Part shown: positions 35,671 through 43,192 of the stretch, one piece after another
Position numbering within the stretch: the first letter of the stretch is position 1
Layout: the number at the start of each line of letters is the position of its first letter
Source: Butyrivibrio fibrisolvens
Lineage (GTDB): Bacteria > Bacillota > Clostridia > Lachnospirales > Lachnospiraceae
Assembly (NCBI RefSeq): GCF_037113525.1
Contig: NZ_CP146963.1
Span: 3,038,001-3,102,000, forward strand
Length of the DNA: 64,000 bases
Reading direction: 5' to 3'
The notes under the pieces: generated by a model
The model's database searches: none
What the model was told of the DNA's origin: nothing
The model's input: the letters and a program-made list of their open reading frames with translations, nothing else
Translations under genes and position numbers: made by a program

Positions 35671-36834
35671 ATGAAAAAAAGAATTGCTTCTTTATTTGTA
35701 ACTGGCCTTTGCGCAGCTCTTATCGTTGGATGTAACTCTAATGATGCAGGAACTGGCTCAGAGCCATCCCAGATTGGTTCATCAGGAACAGCAGTTGAGA
35801 CAACACCTTCTACAGCTTCTACAACAGATGCTGAGCCTACAGAAGATGTTACTCCTGAAGTTGCTACAGCTGAGATTCCTGAAGGAATGTACCTCAGCGA
35901 GCTCACAGGTGAGCCTATCGATGAGTCACTTAAGGATCAGCGTCCTATCGCAGTTATGGTTGATAACGAGAAGACAGCTCTTCCTCACTACGGAACAGCA
36001 GAAGCTGATATCGTTTACGAGCTCATGAACAGCACAAAGAACGGACGTATCACACGTCTTATGTGCATCTTCAAGGATTGGGGTTCAATCGAGCAGCTCG
36101 GAAGTATCAGAAGTACAAGACCTACAAACATCGTACTTGCTGCTGAGTTCAACGCAGTACTTTGCCACGATGGTGGTCCTTACTACAACGACAGCTATTT
36201 CCAGCAGAACCTTTTCGCAGATCACTTCTCAGGTATCTTCTCTCGTGTAAACAACGGTAAGTCACGTGAGTTCACAGAGTATATCGTATCTGGCGATCTT
36301 GATAAGGCTTTCGGAAATTCAAAGATCTCTACAACATACAACGACAACCGTTTCGAAGACGGCGAGAAGTTCTATTTCGCAGATTACGGTACAACAGTTG
36401 ATCTTGCAGCAGAGGGAACAGAGGTTACAGATGTAACAGAAGTTGTTCTTCCTTTCTCTCACAACGAGTCAACTCTTAAGTATAATCCTGATACAGAGAT
36501 GTATGAGTACTATGAATATGGTAGCGCTCACCTCGATGCAGAAGACAGCGAGCCTCTTGCATTCGATAACGTAATCCTTCAGAACACAAGCCACTCACAG
36601 CTTGATGAGAACGGATATCTTGTTTACAACTATCTTGACAATGGTGATCAGTGCACAGGTTACTACCTTACAAAGGGTCAGTGCATCCCGATCTACTGGA
36701 TCAAGGGTTCACAGGAAGCTCTGACATACTACTTCACAGATTCTTCTTACTCACAGGAGCTTCAGATCAACACAGGTAAGACTTATGTAGCACTTGTTCC
36801 TCGTGATACATGGGGTGATGTTGAACTCAAATAA
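35671..36834 (+). CDS. DUF3048 (YerB-like) lipoprotein
   Basis: A 387-residue exported lipoprotein. The signal peptide MKKRIASLFVTGLCAALIVG ends in lipobox LIVGC (Cys21), followed by a Thr/Ser/Glu-rich spacer. DUF3048 features are DQRPIAVMVDNEKTALPHYG near 90, ADIVYELM, and GSIRSTRPTNIVLAAEFNA with GGPYYND near 150. The upper frame reaches 35557, but the promoter at 35557-35585 lies inside that extension, so the ATG at 35671 is the start. The gene is strongly codon-biased and probably well expressed. Function is unknown. Confidence 0.88.
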   Translation: MKKRIASLFVTGLCAALIVGCNSNDAGTGSEPSQIGSSGTAVETTPSTASTTDAEPTEDVTPEVATAEIPEGMYLSELTGEPIDESLKDQRPIAVMVDNEKTALPHYGTAEADIVYELMNSTKNGRITRLMCIFKDWGSIEQLGSIRSTRPTNIVLAAEFNAVLCHDGGPYYNDSYFQQNLFADHFSGIFSRVNNGKSREFTEYIVSGDLDKAFGNSKISTTYNDNRFEDGEKFYFADYGTTVDLAAEGTEVTDVTEVVLPFSHNESTLKYNPDTEMYEYYEYGSAHLDAEDSEPLAFDNVILQNTSHSQLDENGYLVYNYLDNGDQCTGYYLTKGQCIPIYWIKGSQEALTYYFTDSSYSQELQINTGKTYVALVPRDTWGDVELK

Positions 36835-36851
36835 TTAGCGCATAGCTTTTG

Positions 36852-36880
36852 AAAGCGGCACAGGTTGTGCCGCTTTTTTT
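36852..36880 (+). terminator. Intrinsic terminator of the DUF3048 gene
   Basis: An 11-bp stem AAAGCGGCACA/TGTGCCGCTTT with a 3-nt loop, followed by further T (CTTTTTTTG), 17 nt after the stop. Confidence 0.95.
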
Positions 36881-36922
36881 GTTGGGGTAAGCTTCGCACT
36901 TATAAAGGGGACTGACGCAGGA

Positions 36923-37143
36923 GATGCCTGGGGGTGGGAGGTTATAAAGGATTTCTGAGTCTTTGAAAGGATTAACAATTCAAGGCATGATATCTGGGGT
37001 TTTATATTCTGGGATTTACAAACTCGCTTCGCTCAAACAGGTAAATCCCGGGAAGAATATAAAACTCCATCTATCACGCTCTTGAATTTGTTAATCCTTT
37101 CAAAGACTCTGAAATCCTTTATAACCTCCCACCCCCAGGCATC
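36923..37143. repeat. Structured 221-nt palindromic element, copy 3
   Basis: Same plan as copies 1 and 2. Stem 1 pairs 36923-36961 with 37105-37143 (39 bp, one mismatch). It continues through TTTGAAAGG/CCTTTCAAA into stem 2. The joint reads GCATGATATCT opposite ATCTATCACGCT. Stem 3 GGGGTTTTATATTCT pairs with AGAATATAAAACTCC (one G-T). The bulge is GGGA, the tip helix GGGATTTAC/GTAAATCCC, and the loop starts AAACTCGCTTCGC. It lies between the convergent DUF3048 and SDR genes. Confidence 0.9.
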
Positions 37144-37229
37144 TTCAAGGTTTAGGCCTTTTTTATAAGTGCGAAGGATCAATTGGGGATGGTGGTTTGA
37201 GTGTGAAAGCTTCTTTGGTAGTTAACGCC

Positions 37230-37276
37230 AAAACAGGAATTCATAGCATTCAAAATGACTATGAATTCCTGTTTTT
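37230..37276. terminator. Hairpin terminator downstream of the SDR gene
   Basis: A 17-bp stem AAAACAGGAATTCATAG/CTATGAATTCCTGTTTT with T-runs on both sides. It ends 17 nt beyond the SDR stop and probably terminates minus-strand transcripts. Confidence 0.85.
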
Positions 37277-37292
37277 CTAATTTTAATAACTA

Positions 37293-38006
37293 CTACTTTT
37301 TCTTTATGCGGTGGAGCTGAGGGCGGATGACTAGTTGGGGGATTGTTACGCCGTCGGGTCTGTCGAGGATGTATTTAACGGACTCTGCTACTTCGGTTGG
37401 ATCGAGGCCGGCTTCGGTTGTATCGTCAGCTTCGAAGTCGGCATTTCGGTAGAGGTTGGTTCGGGTCATGTCAGGCATGATGGTGGTGACTTTTACGCCG
37501 TATTTCCTAGCCTCTTCAAAGATGCTGTTACCAAAGCTAAGAAGGCCTGCTTTGATGGCTCCGTAGGCTGCGCCGTGGGGGTTGGAGGAGGATATGGCGG
37601 TGACGGAGGAGATGTTGATAATAGTTCCTCCGGATTTCTTGAAGTCTCTTAGAAGGAGCTGGGTGATGATCATGGGGGCTTCTAAGTTGGTGCGTACCAT
37701 CTTGCTTATCTTGTCGGGGCTTATCTCTTCGTGGAGGCCGTACCAGGCGCAGGCGGCGTTGTTGATAAGGACATTGATAGGTGTTTCTTTTCTAATGGTT
37801 TTAACTTCGCGAGTTAGAGCTTGAGTGTCAGTTATGTCACAGATTATTTTTTTGAATAAGGGGTTATCTAAAAGCTCCTTATCAGTCTTTTCAAAGTCTC
37901 GTCCTATGCCGTATACAGTGTAGCCTTCTTGGCATAGCATGAGGGCGATCTTCTCTCCTATTCCGGATGAGGCGCCTGTAAGAAGTACTGTCTTGTTTTC
38001 TATCAT
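37293..38006 (-). CDS. Short-chain dehydrogenase/reductase
   Basis: A 237-residue classical SDR that uses NAD(P)H. The nucleotide loop is TGASSGIG (residues 10-17), NNAA near 83, and the catalytic Ser, Tyr and Lys appear as NISSVTA and YGAIKAG. PDMTRTNLY lies in the substrate loop. I start at the ATG at 38006 (MIENKTVLL), with GGAGG 6 nt upstream. It lies 30 nt after the radical SAM gene, so the two are probably one operon. The substrate is unknown. Confidence 0.92.
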   Translation of the reverse strand: MIENKTVLLTGASSGIGEKIALMLCQEGYTVYGIGRDFEKTDKELLDNPLFKKIICDITDTQALTREVKTIRKETPINVLINNAACAWYGLHEEISPDKISKMVRTNLEAPMIITQLLLRDFKKSGGTIINISSVTAISSSNPHGAAYGAIKAGLLSFGNSIFEEARKYGVKVTTIMPDMTRTNLYRNADFEADDTTEAGLDPTEVAESVKYILDRPDGVTIPQLVIRPQLHRIKKK

Positions 38007-38036
38007 AAATTCCTCCACGAGATATTATCTTAATAC

Positions 38037-39164
38037 CTACTCTTCTATCCACCTGAAAATCTTGGCATCTGGACATGTATCTTTTATTTCATCTATAAGA
38101 AAAGACTCCATATCCTCGACGAGCTTATTAGGATAATGGTAGTATCCTTCTTCCAGAACGAATGGGTACTGGACTACTTCTGAAAGGGGCATGGCTTTTC
38201 GCATCTTCTTAAGGTATGATTCGGAGATTCTAAAGCTTCCAACGCTGAAGTCTCTGACCTTAGCCATGTCTACCGAACTTCTAACATCCTCAAGCATTCG
38301 ACCATATATGTCTCGCCATGAAGGTGTATAGATCATAGGATCGAAGCATAGTCTTACGGGCCAGCCGTTATTGAGATAGTGACTGGCGGCTTCGAGTCTT
38401 TGAGGTAGTCTTGCAGAGCCGTGCTCAAACCTTGCTATCACAGGATCAGGTGAGATAGTCCAGGCAAATATGACGCGGTCGCATGGGGCTATATATTCGT
38501 TAGAAGATTCAGCTTTCTGGTTTACAGACTGAGCCTTCGTGTCAATACCAGGGTCTTTCCCTTGGACCAAAGGCCGAGCCTTAATGCCAATATCAAGGTC
38601 TTTTCTTCCACACTTAGTACGTATTTCAATTGTAAGGTTTTCATGACTTTTAGTAAACTCTATCCATTTAGCCACAAAGCCAGTAAGGTTCTCGATTGCC
38701 ATGAGGTCTGTGTCGTATGATACGCACAGGTAGACGGGGAACTTGGCAAGGAGGTCTTCTACTTCTTTGAAGATGTCCTCGATATTTACAAATATGACGA
38801 GATTACCTGAAGGGTACATTCCCTTAAGGTAGCAGTATTCGCAGTCGTAGAGGCAGTTCATGATGCAGGAGGTGTAGTAAAAATGGCTGTTGCCAAAGTC
38901 CTGACATACGGGTGCACCATCATATACAAGGCGGCCTTTCTTGGCAGCAAGGATAAGATTCCTTGATGCATGCTGGAGCATGAAGTCCTGCCTTTTTCTG
39001 TTAAAGACGTCCTTGTAATGGTCGATGACTACGATCTGCGAATCGAGAAAATGGGCGAGTATATCCTTAACCCTGTCGGTGTCTAATATTTCTTTTTCTA
39101 CGTATATGTGTTTGAATGCGCTTTGAGTTATGTTTTCAAAGGGCATCGTATTATTATCTTTCAC
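38037..39164 (-). CDS. Spore-photoproduct-lyase-like radical SAM protein
   Basis: A 375-residue SplB-type radical SAM protein. The cluster motif is CLYDCEYC with Cys104, 108 and 111, and an extra Cys at 100. QDFGNSHFYYTSC just upstream and the IRTKCGRK and FAWTISPDPVIARFEHG segments are typical of the SPL family, which reverses thymine photoproducts in DNA. An insertion rich in Lys, Asp, Gln and Ser occupies about residues 188-225 (38490-38603). The start is the GTG at 39164, or the ATG at 39146. Whether this non-sporulation context still means DNA repair is open. Confidence 0.85.
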   Translation of the reverse strand: MKDNNTMPFENITQSAFKHIYVEKEILDTDRVKDILAHFLDSQIVVIDHYKDVFNRKRQDFMLQHASRNLILAAKKGRLVYDGAPVCQDFGNSHFYYTSCIMNCLYDCEYCYLKGMYPSGNLVIFVNIEDIFKEVEDLLAKFPVYLCVSYDTDLMAIENLTGFVAKWIEFTKSHENLTIEIRTKCGRKDLDIGIKARPLVQGKDPGIDTKAQSVNQKAESSNEYIAPCDRVIFAWTISPDPVIARFEHGSARLPQRLEAASHYLNNGWPVRLCFDPMIYTPSWRDIYGRMLEDVRSSVDMAKVRDFSVGSFRISESYLKKMRKAMPLSEVVQYPFVLEEGYYHYPNKLVEDMESFLIDEIKDTCPDAKIFRWIEE

Positions 39165-39358
39165 TCGGTAATCTTTCCTTTATCTTCACTGAATTCGTAC
39201 ATATAAATGAGCTTGGTATAATCTTTTGTTTGGTATTTAATAGATGATCTAATTGTCTATATTAGCTACTATTTTCAGAAGCATTCATTTTTTCAACTAT
39301 TCTTTACATGCAGGAATCATTTTTTGGCATTATCTTATACCCAAAATCTAACATCTAC

Positions 39359-40369
39359 CTAACAACACGTAATATAGTCTCGTATTTCTTCCAACGCCTT
39401 AAGTCCCTGGCGCTTATCTCTGCAGGGGAGAATCTGCTCAGCTCGAAGTTCAGAAAGCTTCGGCTCATAATCAATTCCAGCCACTTTCGCATAACGAAGG
39501 AGCTGTCTTATCTGCCACTGCATGGTTACTGAAGCGTGGAGTTCTTCAAAAAGTTGCAACGTATCCGGTGTATCTTCTTCCTCGGAATAGACTCCGGAGT
39601 TCAAGAGTTGTCTGATCTTCTCTATATATGCGGCAGCTCCTGGGCAAGCCTCATCAGCTTTTTCCCTGACAAGATCGGCTGTGATCCTGCCATCTCCCTT
39701 ATCGGTTACAAACTTAAGGAAATGCATCTGATGAGGACCGACAAAGTGAGACGCGGCTTCATATATGGCTGCTGCCTCCATGTCGTATAGGACGGGACTT
39801 AACGATTCATTCGCAAAGCATCCGATTTTGGTTGTCACGCCATTGCTATCTTTGGTGTTATTACTGCCATCGATGTCACTATCATTTTGATCATCACTAA
39901 CATCACCGCTTTCCTCAGTCGTGTAAATCTTACTTCCCGTTATTATCACAGCTTCATCAAGCTCTGACTTATATATCATATCCGGGTAAAAAGATCTTCC
40001 GCTATCCGTGTTTACTAGCTTATTGCAAAGATAAAGGGGCATATCTGAAAGGCCAACTTTTTGTTTACAAGCTTTGTTTTCGCAACTGTTATCGTCTTTT
40101 ACAAGATCCTTAGTACCACTCTCTTTTACAAGAGCGCAGCATCCAAAATTTACAATATGCATTTTTTCAAGACAGGAACCATTTACAGACAAGGCATAAC
40201 CAACCGCAGCAGCTGCATTTATCAGGCCGGTTCCTGTTATATACATACATATATCATTTTCATCATTAATATACTTTTTATAATAATTGCAAGCCTTATC
40301 CTGTTTTAGAGCCAAAGCCTTAATAAGCGGCTGAGCCTCAGGATACAGCGCGCAGAATATACAGATCAT
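39359..40369 (-). CDS. Nucleoside phosphorylase/MTA-SAH nucleosidase-like protein
   Basis: A 336-residue protein of the PNP/UDP family. The C-terminal core motif LYDMEAAAIYEAA (near residues 194-206) and KFVTDKGDGR match MTA/SAH nucleosidase-type enzymes, which cleave adenine from 5'-methylthioadenosine, SAH or 5'-deoxyadenosine. GTGLINAAAAVGYAL near 46-60 is the N-terminal part. Two hydrophilic insertions (about 83-107 and 151-180, the latter Asp/Ser/Asn-rich) make it longer than the usual ~230. GAGG lies 8 nt before the ATG. It precedes the radical SAM gene by 194 nt. Confidence 0.75.
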   Translation of the reverse strand: MICIFCALYPEAQPLIKALALKQDKACNYYKKYINDENDICMYITGTGLINAAAAVGYALSVNGSCLEKMHIVNFGCCALVKESGTKDLVKDDNSCENKACKQKVGLSDMPLYLCNKLVNTDSGRSFYPDMIYKSELDEAVIITGSKIYTTEESGDVSDDQNDSDIDGSNNTKDSNGVTTKIGCFANESLSPVLYDMEAAAIYEAASHFVGPHQMHFLKFVTDKGDGRITADLVREKADEACPGAAAYIEKIRQLLNSGVYSEEEDTPDTLQLFEELHASVTMQWQIRQLLRYAKVAGIDYEPKLSELRAEQILPCRDKRQGLKALEEIRDYITCC

Positions 40370-40658
40370 TATTTATTCCTCTTTCTTAGAGCTATTCGCC
40401 GTTTTTTATAGAGTTCATATCATTATAACCTTACATGATATCTGAATTACTTCGCCTCTACAAAACTCATGCAATCTCCACCCACATTATACTACCAGTC
40501 CAACAGCCCGCAAAATGGCATTTCACCTTAAATCTGGAACTGCAAAAATCATGCCCCCATAACACTGAATATAAGTGCTTTTAGCAGGAAGTTCACACAC
40601 AAATCCAGTAATAATCCAAAAAATTTTGAAAATATTATTTTAAACCGTTTATTTATGC
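40370..40658. other. Intergenic region between divergent nucleosidase-like and HU genes
   Basis: No gene seen. A possible minus-strand -10 TATAAT (40427-40422) for the nucleosidase-like gene has a poor -35. CATGATATCTGAATTACTTCGC at about 40434-40455 faintly recalls the joint and loop of the 220-nt palindromes but has no partner arm. Confidence 0.4.
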
Positions 40659-40687
40659 TTGTTTTTTTGGGTGTATGGTGCTAGAAT
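40659..40687 (+). promoter_or_regulatory. SigA-type promoter of the HU gene
   Basis: -35 TTGTTT (40659-40664), 17-nt spacer, -10 TAGAAT (40682-40687), about 40 nt before the ribosome site. Confidence 0.78.
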
Positions 40688-40732
40688 GTGCTTAGTTGTT
40701 ATAAATCCTAATAAAAAGCGGAGGAAAAACAG

Positions 40733-41017
40733 ATGAACAAAGCGGAACTCGTTGATGCAATCGCAAAACAGACAGGTCTTTCAAAGAAGGATTCCGAAAA
40801 GGCAGTTAAGGCATTGGTTGATACTGTAACTAAGACCCTTAAGAAGAAAGGCAAAGTACAGCTTGTTGGCTTTGGAACATTCGAAACAGCTAAGAGAGCA
40901 GCAAGAAATGGTAAGAACCCTCAGACAGGCGCTTCTATCAAGATTCCTGCAGCTATCGCTCCTAAGTTTAAAGCTGGTAAGGCTCTTAAGGATGCTGTTA
41001 ACGGCAAGAAGAAATAA
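40733..41017 (+). CDS. HU-family DNA-binding protein
   Basis: A 94-residue nucleoid protein that binds and bends DNA as a dimer. It has the MNKAELVDAIA start, GFGTFE near residue 47, ARNGKNPQTG (the DNA-binding arm, with the intercalating Pro) near 57-66, and the FKAGKALKDAVN C-terminus. GGAGG is 8 nt before the ATG. It has its own promoter and terminator. Codon bias is strong, as expected for an abundant protein. Confidence 0.97.
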   Translation: MNKAELVDAIAKQTGLSKKDSEKAVKALVDTVTKTLKKKGKVQLVGFGTFETAKRAARNGKNPQTGASIKIPAAIAPKFKAGKALKDAVNGKKK

Positions 41018-41029
41018 TTTAGAATCCCC

Positions 41030-41057
41030 AAGCGGAGCAGAAATGCTCCGCTTTTTT
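41030..41057 (+). terminator. Intrinsic terminator of the HU gene
   Basis: Stem AAGCGGAGCA/TGCTCCGCTT with a GAAA loop, followed by a T-run. Confidence 0.95.
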
Positions 41058-41072
41058 GTTTCGATAACAACG

Positions 41073-41101
41073 AAAAAGTGCCGATGGCGTCGGCACTTTT
41101 T
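41073..41101 (-). terminator. Intrinsic terminator of the DUF4143 ATPase gene
   Basis: Stem AAAAAGTGCCGA/TCGGCACTTTTT, 10 nt after the ATPase stop, with T-rich ends on both strands. Confidence 0.9.
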
Positions 41102-41110
41102 AATGTTCAA

Positions 41111-42514
41111 TCAAATATCACCAGGCACTTTGAGATGTGTGACATCTACCGGTGCAACAATATTACTTTTTGTATCAGATTCCATGAACCCGATGGCGTA
41201 AAGCGGATATGTAGTGAATCCTTCGCCTTGACCTATATTAGTATCAGAAAACTTTATTGCCGGATGTGCACCATATTTTTGGGGGTGACTGATCACATAC
41301 TTCATACTTGTTGCTCTATTGTTGGTAGCCTTGCATTCAACTATTACGGCTTTGCCTTCATCTTCATATAAAAAGTCAAGTTCTGGCGATCCGCTTGGAG
41401 CATGAAAATAGTATAATTTCATACCATTTGTAGCAAAGGCAGAAGCAACCATATTTTCAGCTATAGCACCCTTATAGGAACTAATATCTCCTGAAAGGAT
41501 TTTGGCTGGGACATCATCGCCAAGCTGCGATACAAGTAGTCCTGTATCGCAATAGAAGGCTTTAAATTCTGTGGGAATTTTTACCCCTTCTAATGGGAAT
41601 GATATCTCCTTTGTGTTAAAAGACTTATAAATCAGGCCAACATCAATAAGATATTGAAGTCCATCAGCTTTTTCAGGTGAATTTCCTTTTACATTTACAA
41701 GGCTATACTGGAACTTCTTATATTCTTTTGAAAGCTGTGAAGTCATGGAATCAAGACAGGCCTCTGCTCGGAGCTTAAGCACTTCATTTACTTTGTCATT
41801 CCCCTTGCTATCCTTATATCTTCCAAAATCGTCCCTTATTGATTTCAAGATAGATTTTTGTACACTTCTGACAGCATTAAGATCATGAGTCGCAAAGAAT
41901 TTATTCACAGCCTCTGGCATACCACCAACTATCAGATACTGAAGATATAAAGTTCTCATACTTTCATGAATTGTCTTTTCTATTGTTTCTTGGTTACATA
42001 TACATTCCTTAACATAATCCAATACTTTCTCATCAATTCCAGTGTTTTTCAAAAATTCACGAAACGAAAGAGGATACATAGATATTTGTTCTTCATAACC
42101 AACAGGAATTCCTCTTATATATGGCTCACGAAAGCCTTTAACACCCAAAAAGCTTCCGGTAGCTATGACATCGTATCGCCCATCAATATCCCAATACTTT
42201 AAAGAACTTCTTGCATTAGGACAGTCTTGAATCTCATCAAGAATGATAAGTGTTTTATGCGGAATAAATCTGGCTTTTGTTTCCACTGCAGAAATTGACA
42301 TGACCATCTTATCTACATCGAAATCCCCCTCAAAAGCACTATGTACAGTTTTATTAGCTCTAAGATCAATATATATGCAACTTTCGAAGAATTCCTTTCC
42401 GAATTCTCTAACAATATATGTTTTTCCAATCTGTCTTAACCCTCTTATTACAAGTGGGTGATGATCTCGATTTTTCCAATCAATAAGTTTATCCCAGATA
42501 TCTCTTTTTAACAT
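41111..42514 (-). CDS. AAA family ATPase with DUF4143 domain
   Basis: A 467-residue protein of the AAA_14/DUF4143 group. The Walker A-like loop is RGLRQIGKTYIVREFG near residues 24-39, Walker B is LIILDEIQDC near 88, and the sensor is IATGSFLG. The C-terminal DUF4143 part ends in a PD-(D/E)XK-like fold (DFLYEDEGKAVIVECKATNN). Function is unknown, and such genes are common and mobile in gut Firmicutes. I start at the ATG at 42514 (MLKRDIWDKL), with GGAGG 6 nt upstream, not at the longer in-frame start at 42547. Confidence 0.88.
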   Translation of the reverse strand: MLKRDIWDKLIDWKNRDHHPLVIRGLRQIGKTYIVREFGKEFFESCIYIDLRANKTVHSAFEGDFDVDKMVMSISAVETKARFIPHKTLIILDEIQDCPNARSSLKYWDIDGRYDVIATGSFLGVKGFREPYIRGIPVGYEEQISMYPLSFREFLKNTGIDEKVLDYVKECICNQETIEKTIHESMRTLYLQYLIVGGMPEAVNKFFATHDLNAVRSVQKSILKSIRDDFGRYKDSKGNDKVNEVLKLRAEACLDSMTSQLSKEYKKFQYSLVNVKGNSPEKADGLQYLIDVGLIYKSFNTKEISFPLEGVKIPTEFKAFYCDTGLLVSQLGDDVPAKILSGDISSYKGAIAENMVASAFATNGMKLYYFHAPSGSPELDFLYEDEGKAVIVECKATNNRATSMKYVISHPQKYGAHPAIKFSDTNIGQGEGFTTYPLYAIGFMESDTKSNIVAPVDVTHLKVPGDI

Positions 42515-42557
42515 AGAAAGCCTCCTGTTTGTACCATTATATGACAATTATCGGCTA

Positions 42558-42711
42558 TTTTCAACGGATTCAGCAGCATGAATTGTTGTTTTTCAAAGGA
42601 TTTTTCGGTTGAATATTTATATTTTTCAAAGGATTCAGCAGCTATGTTTTGACATTTTTAAAAGGATTAAATGCATGTGTTTTGACATTTTCAAAAGGAT
42701 TTAGTGGTTTT
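42558..42711. repeat. Degenerate tandem repeat, 32-33 nt period
   Basis: Five copies headed by TTTTCAAAGGATT-like cores start at 42558, 42590, 42623, 42656 and 42688. Copies 1 and 3 share CAGCAGC after the core, and copies 3 and 4 share GTTTTGACAT at the end. It lies directly upstream of the ATPase gene. Confidence 0.8.
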
Positions 42712-42725
42712 TAGCATCAATAATT

Positions 42726-42997
42726 GTACTAGTTGTAGCAGTCAAGAAAAGTGGACACGAAAAATGTTTTTTAATTGTTTTCTTTTTCAAAAGTGGACAT
42801 ACGCCACATTTTTGAACAGTTTTCTTTTTCAAAAGTAGGCACACAGAAAATTTTTCATGCCTTTTCTTTTTCAAAAGTAGACACGTCCCCAGAATGCGCT
42901 TGTTTACGGCGTTTCTGGACAAACTTTGGTTCCTCTGAGAGGACTCTTTTTTCAAATGTATTTTTCTTCTCTGTACTAGTCAAGAAAAGTAGACACG
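42726..42997. mobile_element. Repeat-rich scar resembling IS21-type element ends
   Basis: Three copies of TTTTCTTTTTCAAAAGTRG-ACA (42778, 42820, 42862) lie between two outer copies of GTACTAGT...GTCAAGAAAAGTRGACACG (42726-42759 and 42973-42997). The inverse complement, TGTCYACTTTTGAAAAAG, has the look of IS21-family ends, which carry multiple terminal repeats. No transposase gene remains. The scar sits between the ATPase and carboxylesterase genes. The AT-rich stretch 43000-43192 shows no further feature. Confidence 0.5.
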
Positions 42998-43192
42998 CTC
43001 TGACCACAGTTTATAAAAAAATAATATTATTATCTCTTCCATACTGCCGAAAATAATATAGAATATATTTGTAATTATATTGTACACAATCTTTTGAAAG
43101 TAAATATTCCAGTACAGATCAATAAAAAACAGTAATACATACGGATCAATCCTATAAAGATATCTGTACATATCACAGAAAACGAGGTTTTT

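Noticed and set aside
30345..37143. Reading the three 220-nt palindromes as intrinsic terminators
   Set aside because: No T-run follows on either strand, and the stems (about 88 bp with internal joints) are far longer than terminators. Dedicated terminators are present nearby for DUF3048 and SDR.
40434..40455. A fourth copy of the palindromic element
   Set aside because: Only a short piece resembles the joint (CATGATATCTG) and loop (CTTCGC). There is no complementary arm.
42558..42711. CRISPR-like periodicity (32-33 nt)
   Set aside because: Only a 13-nt core is shared, the remainder is degenerate repeat rather than unique spacers, and no cas genes are present.
42701..42955. Minus-strand frame of 84 codons with repeated CLLLKKK
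   Set aside because: It is only a translation of the IS21-like terminal repeats.
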